Assembly (NCBI RefSeq): GCF_002865645.1
Contig: NW_020194563.1
Location: 764,152-828,151, forward strand
DNA length: 64,000 nt
Direction of reading: 5' to 3'
Source: Hyaloscypha bicolor E
Lineage: Eukaryota; Ascomycota; Leotiomycetes; Helotiales; Hyaloscyphaceae
Of this stretch, positions 55,554-64,000 are shown piece after piece (position 1 is the stretch's first letter; every line of letters begins with the position of its first letter). The translations under genes were made by a program, and so were the position numbers. Below the pieces are notes generated by a model, which saw only the letters and a program-made list of their open reading frames with translations, did not search any database and was not told the origin of the DNA.

Positions 55554-56476
55554 ATGGCATCTGCAGAATCCGACTTGATGAGATGCTACGACGATGGACG
55601 CGCACTTCATGCCAACATTGGTTTGAAAAGGACTCAGAAGATATGTGACAATTTGACCGCGGCCTCCAAGTCAGGGAAGAGGCGGGCATGCCCTCAGGAG
55701 GGTTCTCGAGGTAGGAGGTCCAGACAGTATCATGAAGGCGAGTGGAGATGTATAAGTTGTTGAGACAACTTTTGAAGGTGTCGGTGGAGTTGACGGACGT
55801 GGGCCGAGTGGTGGCTCGGTTCCACGCGTCGCATTACGCTTTTGGAGCGGAAGGAGTAGAGCTGAGTGAGGTGGATGAACGAATTGACAAGGTGCGGAAA
55901 GCACTGGAAGAGAGTGAAGACTTGTCGGACAAGAGTCAGATCCGGGAACACGGACGGTTGGCGGAGCAGTTGCGAGACATTGAACGGGAGTGGAGAGGAG
56001 TGAGTGAGAATTGTGGTGATCCGGAAGGTGAGGATGAACACGGGGTGTGCGTCAGGTGTGGAGTACCAGACGGGACGTATAATTCGTTCTGTCCGAGTGC
56101 ATGTAATTGCTTGGATTAGATGGTAATGGCAAACGGTTGGGATGTAGCTCCCCTGAGAGCGCATTGCGCAGAGACCATCGCGATAGCATTACCCAATTAT
56201 CCAACACCGCCGCCCACCGCAAGAATGTCAACGACGATATCCTCGCCGAATCATGCTACATCTGCCTGCGAGGTTGGGAGATTGGGGAGGAGGTGACGAC
56301 ACTCCGCTGAGTGTCCCTCCTGGGCACACGAGGACTGTTTGGCCAAGTCCGTTTTCGAGACGGGCGGCTGTCCTACGTGCAGGAAGTCAATTTTGTTGAT
56401 CGATGATGAGATTGTCCTTGGCCGTGCAATCAAGGCTCTCAACGGTGAAGAGCCGGATTTTTGTGTTATACGCTGA
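55554..56476 (+). pseudogene. RING-finger protein (ubiquitin-ligase type), broken by three frameshifts
   Basis: ATG 55554 begins MASAESDLMRCYDDGRALHA. A shift at about 55680 moves to a frame reading RGGHALRRVLEVGGPDSIMK, another at about 55750 to KLLRQLLKVSVELTDVGRVV and a long charged helix region (VDERIDKVRKALEESEDLSD) with a CVRCGVPDG segment. The C-terminal RING starts SCYICLRGWEIGEEVTTL, and a third shift precedes ECPSWAHEDCLAKSVFETGG then CPTCRKSI, so the Cys/His ligands C-x2-C ... C ... H-x2-C ... C-x2-C are all present, but in two frames. The stop is TGA 56474-56476. Consistent order and coding character across frames argue for one broken gene. A stop (TAG 56117-56119) also separates the helix region from the RING region, where an intron could lie. 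Confidence 0.6.
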
Positions 56477-57003
56477 TACCTCCTCGCTCTTGCCTCTATT
56501 GTCATCGCCCAAGGCCAAAAGCCAAGGATCTATGTTCGCGACATCTTCGCCATATAGAGTATTACCAGAGTTTGGCGGCGTTGTAGTTGCGTCTGCCGTT
56601 TTCTTGATGTTAAGAGCAGCTGAGAGTCTGAAAAAGAGCTGGACATTCCAACTCGCTTCAGTTTCTCCCTACCGTCGTCTTAACCATTCATATATGGCTT
56701 CGCTTGGCTGGTTTAAGCAGTCCCCTTATCTACCAGATCAAATGAAGTACTAATGCTTCCCGCCTCATTCTGTACTAAAAGGGTCGCAATTACGGGGTTG
56801 ACGAGTCCTGGAAATTGGCAGGCCTCTGTCTCACTCTCTCGCCATCCTGTCTCATCTCCCCTAAATTCCCAATGGTTACAGATTCTCAGTGGCAGGTAAC
56901 AAAGGTGACATCCTTGATAGCCCTTCTTCGGCAATTCCTTTTGTAAACGTGTGCACTTGTCCCGTACCCTTTGTATTCCCTCCTCTACGCACCCATTCAT
57001 AAA
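56477..57003. other. Intergenic, no feature seen
   Basis: About 530 bases between the RING relic and the C2H2 relic; only shadow frames. Contains the presumed promoter of the C2H2 gene, C/T-rich near 56960-57000. Confidence 0.4.
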
Positions 57004-57669
57004 ATGGCCGGTATCCCCTAAGTTGTGCATGGAACAGAATGCACACCTTCTGAAGAGCGACCATTTCCTTGTCCCAGTTGTCCGGGCAGATTCAAGTCGT
57101 CCGCCGACCGGGCTTCACATCAACTTTCGCATTCTAAAGAGCGATACTGGGCTTGTCCTCACTGTGGGAAGACTTATCTTCGGTCTGGACAACTAACGAT
57201 ACATATACGTATACATACTAAAGAGACACCATATTATTGTCGCTATTGTCCGAAGGAATTTAGAGGGTCGGGCGAGTTGGCGAAACATGAACGCATACAT
57301 TCTAAGGAGCGACCATATGCTTGTCCGATTTGTCTAGAGAGGTTTACTCAGATTTCCAATAGGAACACTCATATCCGCGGACAACACCGGGCGTATAACT
57401 GCCCCCACTGTACAATGGCATTCACTTCGTCCGATGAGTTAAAGGACCATGGTTACTCCGGATCAAAAGATTATATTTGTTTCGGCTGCAGAGCGGCATT
57501 TCCTGGTTCTGGCCTACTATCGACTCACGAGCGTCGTACCCATACAAGAGACAAGTCACAACAGAAGCACCTAGCTACCTCAGGCAGCATACGGCAAGGT
57601 GAATGGTACCGAAAGCTCGAGGAGTATCTAGGAGCATGGGAAGGAATGTGTACGTCCATGTGTCTTTAG
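57004..57669 (+). pseudogene. C2H2 zinc-finger protein with an early nonsense codon
   Basis: ATG 57004 (aaaATGG context) reads MAGIP and then TAA (57019-57021), after which the same frame runs on for 214 codons. It encodes four clear C2H2 fingers, a degenerate fifth and a sixth: CPSCPGRFKSSADRASHQLS, CPHCGKTYLRSGQLTIHIRI, CRYCPKEFRGSGELAKHERI, CPICLERFTQISNRNTHIRG, CPHCTMAFTSSDELKDHG (second His lost) and CFGCRAAFPGSGLLSTHERR. Linkers such as HSKERPY are typical. A CAA to TAA change explains the stop. No in-frame ATG follows before the fingers, so unless a non-ATG or spliced start is used the gene is dead. It converges on, and overlaps by 42 bases, the minus-strand C2H2 relic. Confidence 0.75.
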
Positions 57670-58362
57670 CTCGGATCCCCGTTTAAATGCCTTCCTATAA
57701 CCGGGATAAAGCCAAGTGAATGGCCGCTCTGTAGAATGTGTCTTTTGATGAGATCTCAGCCCGGATGCTCGTACAAATGCCTTCCTACAGCCGGGATAAA
57801 GACAAGCGAGTGGTCGCGCTGTAGAATGTACCTGTCGGTGCTTTGTCATATTACATTGCTGTTTGCCTGCCTACCCACAATCGGGACAAGTGAATCGTTG
57901 CGCGTTAGAGTGTGTGAGCAAGTGCTGTGTTAGGCGGGATTTCGATGGACATGGCCTACCACAATGGGGACAAATACGTTGGCCTCTGGGTATGACTAGA
58001 GCTTCGAACGGCTTCTCCTTGACAGGCGCCTTGCTCTTCGTCTCGAGCAGGCTTTTGTCCTCAAGGGCTTCTATGCTCGAATTGCTATCGTCGGCCTCTT
58101 CTTGACTCTCAGATTCAGATTCTGAAACCTGCCTTTCCAATCGTCTCCTCTTTGCCTTGCGGCGTCTGTGGCAGTCTTCCTTTTCTGCAGCTAGTCTCTC
58201 CAATCTAGCTTCGAACCGAACTATATCGAAAGGCTTCTCGATATTTTTCTCTTGTTGCTTCTTCTTTTCTTTCCAACTCTCTAATATCTTAGTACTAATA
58301 TTCTTTCTCGGTTCCCATATTGACTTCTCTTTTGGATAGCCTGTCCGAGATAGCAAGTACAT
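57628..58362 (-). pseudogene. C2H2 zinc-finger protein with internal stop and degraded fingers
   Basis: ATG 58362 opens MYLLSRTGYPKEKSIWEPRK. A very basic/acidic helix region follows (RRRKAKRRRLERQVSESESE), then finger 1 (CPHCGRPCPSKSRLTQHLLT) and finger 2 starting CPDCG. An in-frame TAG (57873-57871) interrupts finger 2, but the frame continues CNMTKHRQVHSTARPLAC with finger 3 (CLYPGCRKAFVRASGLRSHQ) and finger 4, whose zinc cysteines have become Trp and Tyr (WLYPGYRKAFKRGSEL). The stop is a CAG to TAG change and one of the lost cysteines (Cys to Tyr) also fits a G to A transition, both RIP-type. Ends at 57628, inside the convergent gene. Confidence 0.75.
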
Positions 58363-58984
58363 TTTCCTGCTATGCTTAGTCTTCTCGGCTAGAACGCTAT
58401 CGGCGTTAAATCTTGAGACGAATCGTTCTCTTTGCTCTGGGTCGACGTGAGCGATATTGCATCATCCTCCAAACGCGTTCGCTTGGCTACCGTCCTTTCC
58501 GTTATGATGAAGAATTCGATGGCTCCGAACTAACCATGGTATTAAGGCTTCAATTTCGTGATCGAGATGGGTACGGAGGAAGAATTGGGGCACCGTGACA
58601 GATAATCTAACGTATCTCGATTCGAGTAACCAGACCAGGGTGGTAAAGCATGGGATGCGGCAGAGACGATGCAAGGTTTCTGGATGGTGGTCAAGCCATC
58701 TCAAAATAATCGCTGTATCTGTGGGTGAATGCGATCTGAGAGGGCCGTTGGGGAGAATGATGGTGGGAAATGATTACAGTACAGTTGTGCAGAATATCAA
58801 ATTGGTCGATTTGCTCGTATCCCTTCGTGCGGTGAGACATTGCCAGCGCTAGGGGCGGGGTAGCCATGGTGGGTGCGGGGTAATATTCATAGCCCCCACC
58901 AATCCGGTACTGTTATGACTTCCCCGGTCGGCGACAGGCCGTTATTTAATCAAGTCCAGTACCGCAGAGACTAAACGCCACACT
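58363..58984. other. Transition zone before the AT-rich block
   Basis: About 620 bases of ordinary composition without a gene. A shift to nearly pure A+T occurs within tens of bases at about 58985. Confidence 0.5.
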
Positions 58985-61900
58985 TCACGTAAGTTTCGTA
59001 TAATATATAATATAATACAATTAATTTACCGTAACTATAAATATGATATTAATACACACCTCCTTCGCTTATTAAGATACTTGACATATTATATACCTCC
59101 TCCCATTTTATCCGGATAAATCCGGCATAAGCATTTCCTTCCGCTCTGTATCTTTAAACTTTAAAGCAATATTCTTTCTTAATAGAAGCTTTATAATATA
59201 GTCCCGAAATTTGAAGACAGGTTAATAATTATAATAGAGCAAGAAGGGGGGAGCTAAAAGGGCTTTTAATACTATTAATAAGACAATTAATAATATAACT
59301 ATAACTATAGTGTTTTTTTACTATAAATTAAACCCTTATAAAGAAATAGCTAAAAAATAATAGTAAACTAATTATAACTTTATATATTTATATAATAGAG
59401 ATTTGAGATCTTTAAGTTATAAAGTTATTCCGGTATATAGGGTTTTCTGCTATGTAGAAATAGATATTACTATTTTTATTTTATTATAGAATTGTTTTAT
59501 ATAAAGATATATAAAAAGCATATTTAATAAATTAACTCTCAAATGCTTTTATACCGGCTATAGGCTGGCACTTATATTATTAATATAATTTCACTTATAT
59601 AATTATTTTATTAAGCTTGTAGTTATTTAAGACTATAGCTAATATAAAAAACTATATATATAATTTATTAGTATATAAATATTAGAACATTTCTTTAGAA
59701 GTATTAATTCCTACTAGATTATCTTAATCTTATTAAATTAGAAGGCTTATATCTCTAAAATACTATTTAATATTATAATATACTTTTGCTTAAGGGTTAG
59801 TAAATAAGTAAAATACTACTAATATAATTCTTGCTTAAAAATCAAGTTATACTAATAGAATACATTAAGTATATAATGAAAATAACTCCTTTATAGTCAG
59901 ATAATTATAATTCTTTTCTTTCTTTACTTTAGCTTTCGAAAAATATATATTATATACAAATAATTCCTTTATTAATATATCTAAATCAAATAAATAAGAT
60001 CTATTTCTGACCTTTTATAATTCAGCTATATATAAAGAATTCGAGAAGTAATTATTATAGTATTTTATATTAATTTTAATAATAATAATCCAAAATATTT
60101 AAGTAATATAAATTACTAGAAATAGATATTTAATAAAGAAATATATATAATATAGTACTAATAAGACGTATTTATATAATAAAATTAAAGGGCTTTCTAC
60201 TAATTTAGAGATTATTTACTCGAAACTTGAAGTAAAGCTTATTAATAAAGAAAAAACAAGAAAGAATATATAGTTTAATATATTTAGAAATATAAAACAG
60301 AAATCGTTCTTTTTCGAGAGGCACTTAAATCTTAATAAAAGCATAATAAGATTCTCGAAAGTTTTGTAATAAATACTGAGATATTTATTAGCTATATATA
60401 ACAGGATATTAAATAATTAGAGTACTAGCTTTCTACTATATATTTTTAATAAGATTATGTCTCAAAGTATATTTCTAAGATTATAATAGCTAATAAAGTA
60501 CTAGTTATAAGAAATAAGGCAATTAAGAAAGAGAAGGAAAATAATAAATAAGAAATAGCCTTAACTTCTATATTTATATATAATAATATAAAATAGTCTA
60601 AAGAGAAAGCCGGGCTAGTATTAATTTAATATAATCTAGTAATTACTTAGCTTCAAATATTAAATATCTCAAGTATATTAATAGCTTTCTAGAACTATAA
60701 TCTCATTTATATAATAGAGGAATATAAATTAATAATAATAGTTCTAGGCAAAAATAATAATAGTAATATAATATATTAAATATATAAATCCTTTATATTA
60801 TTAGAACTAGTTTATTAAGTAATAAGTAAAATTATTATAGAACAGAAAATAGAAACTCTAGAAATATATAACCTAGTACTAATTGCTATAAATTAATATT
60901 TTATAAAGTAATATAATAGCCTCCTTTAGATAAATAAAGAGATTCTTATTAAAGTATATATTTATAAAAAAAAATATTAGAAAAATTATATTAATATCTT
61001 AGTATTAAAGTCAAGAAACTTAGAATCTAGCTAAGCTATTAACTAGTAAAATACTTCTCAAAATATAGTTATAAACTAATATTAAAAATTTGAGTTAAGA
61101 GTTTGGCCTTAATATAAATACTACTTATTAATAACTTATAAGTAAATTATAACTTTACTTTCTATTATATCGAGTATACTATAAATATTAATTATATCTG
61201 ATTTCCTGCCTCTAAAAACCAAATTCGAACTAAAAGAAATAAGAAACAATTTTCTATTCTTTTATATAATAGTCTTATATTATTTATATAACTAGTATTT
61301 TTTAGAACTTATAATCTCCCAAGTAATTTCCCTTAGAAAAAAAGCATATATATATAACTTTTATTTTATAATAAATATATTAGAACTTTATAATATAGTA
61401 TATACTAAACTATAGCTTATATACTAGATATATATACAGGAATTTTAGCTTACTATAGTACTAAATTAAATTATTAACCTCTATCTAAAGTATAATAGAA
61501 TATACTAGTATAGAATAAAGTTTTGCCTCTATTTCCTAATACTAGTACTTTTAAAATACTAGCAAAATAAATATACTAGTGCCTTGGAACCCAATTTGGC
61601 CCTATAAGTTCTTATAATAATACTAAATATAGCTATATTAGAATACAAATTGGCTCTAGCCCATTAATAAAGAAGAAACCGAAATAGGCATTTAATACTA
61701 ATTAGTATAAGAATTTCATTTTGGCTCTTTCAAATTCTTAATTTGGCTCTTATAAAAACCCCCAGATTTTTATATCTTTAAGATTTAAATTAAATACTAG
61801 AGTTCTAGAATAGCTTTCAGGAACTAATAATAATTCGAGGCTAGTATATTAACGATTTTATATATTACTAATTTGTCTTCTTTATTTTATTTATTATTTT

Positions 61901-62945
61901 ATATACTTTAAAAATTCGATTTTCTAAATATATATTAATATTTTAATTTGTTTTATATATTATATAAATAACTTTTCTACTCAAATATTATTATTTATAT
62001 ATTAAGAGCTATAGCCCTATAGGAATTATATTTTACTAAAGGATAATAAATAGTAATTTATAAAAGAATTAAAGATTATAGAGCTTCTCGGAAAGGGCTT
62101 AAGCTAAAGAGAAATCTCAGAAGAATTGCCCAGAAAAAGCAGAAATAGTTATTTATATTATAATATTATATTAAAGAGAAATAAAAGTAATTAGTAAGTA
62201 AATAAAATTATAATACTATATAATTAGTATAATTTATCTTATTTCTTATTATTTTAATATAGATAATACCCTTTACTAAATATAAAGCCCAGATATAGAA
62301 GCCTATTACTAATAAGATAATACTTTCTTAAAGAATTATAAAGAAAATATATTAATAGTTTTAAAAAGAACAAATAATTATATAAAAAACTATAACAAAA
62401 AATAAGGAAAAGTCGAGCCAAATAGCTTTTTTAAGGAAGCTTACTTTACTATTATTAGTATTATATAAAGTAATAAAGATATCTATATTACTATTATAGA
62501 AAACTATTACTGGAATTATTAGTATAAATTAATAAGAATATTATATTATATATAAAAACAATTATTTCTAGTATATCTTTATTATTTATATAACTAAAAA
62601 GCAAGATTAAAGAAAACCGGGAATTCGTATTACTAGTAAAATATCTTAAATAATTAGTTCGATTTAGAAATTAATATTAAAGTATATATAATAAAAATAT
62701 ATTATATTATTATATTAGATACTAATATAGTTCAGGCTCTAGTATTAATCTTTAATATACTCTAAGTTTTATTATACGGAAAATTTATACTTCAAGCTAA
62801 AGTAATCTATATTACCCTACTAAAACTTGGCTTACTTTAGCTTAAAATATAAATAAGGTATATATACTATCTCATTTAATTAGAACCCAATTATATGAGT
62901 TCTGACTCGATTATAACCAGCCTCTCTAGAATAATAAAGGCCTAT
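58985..62945. repeat. RIP-type AT-saturated block (about 4 kb), presumed dead transposon
   Basis: Base composition changes sharply at both ends. Inside, TA dinucleotides dominate, CpG and CpA are very rare, C is mostly confined to short CTT/CTA contexts, and no frame of 60 codons survives on either strand. This is the expected outcome of heavy RIP on a repeated element. Length fits a retrotransposon or large DNA transposon, but no family can be named. No long inverted or direct terminal repeat was apparent by eye. Such blocks are normally H3K9me3- and DNA-methylated and can silence or mutate neighbours. Confidence 0.85.
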
Positions 62946-63267
62946 AGTATTTCTGTTAGTTTTTCTATTTTATCGCCATTACGCCCATGAAACCCCAACT
63001 TGTCGACGAACGATACTGCCCCAACAACCAAGCCACATCCGCTCCTCGACCTAGATCAGTAATCAGCGATATCATATCGAGAATAGCAGGTGCCGAAAGG
63101 ATACTGCCTGCCCCGCGAGCTCCTCTGGTGGCTATGAATACGCGTCTTGAGGCCAAGAAGCACATATCCTATAAGTACAAAAAGGCGTCCCCAGTAAGTG
63201 AAAATAAGTTGAATCTTTACGACTTGGGAGAATCCAGTGCTTTTTGAGATCCTACGAGTACGATCAG
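62946..63267. other. Short stretch with an 86-codon ATG frame
   Basis: Plus-strand frame 62987-63247 begins MKPQLVDERYCPNNQATSAP and ends normally. The minus strand of the same DNA has a 66-codon frame (RGARGAGSILSAPAILDMIS) that resembles a transporter segment. Neither is confirmed; it lies directly against the AT-rich block and may be a remnant. Confidence 0.25.
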
Positions 63268-64000
63268 TTACGGATCAAATTCATGACTTGTTATATCATA
63301 CAAAAACCACAGCCCGATGGCTCCGAAAGGCGTAATAATGGCATTTTCACACACATACCATTGAAACCAATAGTCGCGTGTCCTGCTGAAATACCACAAA
63401 TATTCAATCTACCAAATGTTTAGTACAAGATTTTACAGTGGTACAAGAAGATATACCTGAAAGGCTTCTGAGATCGCACAACTCAAGACCACACACAACA
63501 TAGAAAACTTTTCGAAGCTTCTCATGACCCAATTGATCAGTGTTAGAAACACCGAAGACATTCATGATTATGGTTACCACGAGAGCGGCGATTGCAGCAG
63601 CAAGAACATATAAGTTTAATTTGAGTATATACAAAGAATATTTATTTCTTATCTTTCGGACGCCAGCCATACCCGTATTCACCGAGAGGGCCTCTTAGGC
63701 TATACAGGCATCAATAATCACAGTTGTAATCTCGAGGTGAGCGGAAATAGTGATGGAGGAACTTAGAGTAGTGATATTTGACGAAGGTAGTTGAGTAGAG
63801 ACATCCGCGACAGCTGTCGAAGAACTCGCCGGCTCGTGCTGGACAGACGTAGTTACAGCTGTCTTCTGAGTTACGGACGAAGAAGAGACAATAGGGCTAC
63901 CAGATAAAGGCACCGATACGTTCCAGCCGGCTACTGGTGCTGGTGCCGCTAGCCCACTTCCATCGTCTGCTCTCGCGCAGTGAGTATTGTTTATAAGAGC
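63268..64000 (-). pseudogene. Membrane-protein gene, partial at the right edge, with an internal stop
   Basis: From the edge, a frame reads GLAAPAPVAGWNVSVPLSGS and a Ser/Thr-rich stretch (like an extracellular or stalk region), then TAA at 63695-63693 (CAA to TAA fits). The same frame continues through NKYSLYILKLNLYVLAAAIA, a TM helix (ALVVTIIMNVFGV) and HEKLRKVFYVVCGLELCD. Then comes a likely intron (GTATAT at about 63458, TACTAAAC branch, ending at TTTGGTAG or TATTTCAG). The final segment reads IEYLWYFSRTRDYWFQWYVC, then AIITPFGAIGLWFLYDITSH, to TAA 63270-63268. Phases across the intron do not match cleanly. The region is a copy of the segment at 37087-37424. A decayed multi-TM protein of unknown family. 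Confidence 0.5.
63487..63825 (-). repeat. Right copy of the dispersed segment shared with 37087-37424
   Basis: 339 bases matching the left copy with transition-only mismatches and small length changes near the left end. This copy is less A/T-shifted (about 11 of 15 differing sites carry C or G here and T or A in the left copy). It is embedded in longer flanking coding sequence, so this is closer to the source copy. Confidence 0.85.

Noticed and set aside
55730..56164. 144-codon minus-strand frame across the RING relic
   Set aside because: Antisense shadow of the Glu/Arg-rich helix region; the plus-strand reading has family-consistent content.
58985..62945. Mitochondrial DNA insertion (because of AT richness)
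   Set aside because: No mitochondrial gene or tRNA recognisable; TA dominance and loss of CpA fit RIP better.
1..64000. CRISPR array, prokaryotic operon or bacterial origin
   Set aside because: No regularly spaced repeats; introns and fungal domain families throughout show eukaryotic nuclear DNA.

Overview
The window is nuclear DNA of a filamentous ascomycete (Pezizomycotina). Evidence: very short introns (about 44-77 nt) with GTNNGN donors, CTNA(A/C)-type branch sites and YAG acceptors; Zn2Cys6 and bZIP regulators, a HET-domain protein and DUF6594 proteins; relics of Fot1/pogo and Tc1/mariner transposases; and a 4-kb A+T-saturated block with no reading frame, as left by repeat-induced point mutation (RIP). 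The species cannot be named from sequence alone. No tRNA, rRNA or CRISPR array was found. Many genes are spliced and show only as short frames, so several models below were assembled by hand from splice signals and frame phase.

Layout. 0-1.6 kb: a spliced minus-strand gene running off the left edge. 3.6-5.8 kb: an intact Zn2Cys6 regulator. 6.1-9.1 kb: two broken regulators (a bZIP and a 5'-truncated fungal transcription factor). 9.1-12.6 kb: a DUF6594 membrane-protein family (one fragment, one full five-exon gene, one 3' relic) and a small hypothetical gene. 12.6-16.9 kb: mostly empty, with a DUF3435 recombinase-like relic. 16.9-18.7 kb: a SET/PHD chromatin protein. 20.0-20.9 kb: a deleted mariner element. 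21.4-23.9 kb: a five-exon coiled-coil protein with duplicated exons. 24-30 kb: gene-poor, with a MITE. 30.3-31.4 kb: an intact bZIP. 34.8-35.9 kb: a hand-assembled seven-helix membrane protein. 39.1-42.1 kb: an SRPK-like kinase and a Ser/Tyr repeat protein. 42.4-45.4 kb: a frameshifted EST1/SMG7-like gene, a hypothetical gene and a Fot1 relic. 46.0-51.3 kb: a coiled-coil protein, then an FHA-kinase and a HET domain abutting on the minus strand. 53-54 kb: a basic nuclear-type protein. 55.5-58.4 kb: a broken RING gene and two convergent broken C2H2 genes. 59.0-62.9 kb: the RIP block. 63.3-64 kb: a membrane-protein relic whose sequence is also found at 37 kb.

Two themes run through the window. 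First, decay: many frames are interrupted by one TAA or TAG explained by a CpA to TpA change, and two duplicated segments differ almost only by transitions, which suggests RIP acting on repeats and leaking into neighbours. Second, signalling and recognition: the HET and FHA-kinase frames touch in the same orientation and may be one HET-FHA-kinase polypeptide, the most unusual architecture here. The genes do not form an evident biosynthetic or metabolic cluster.
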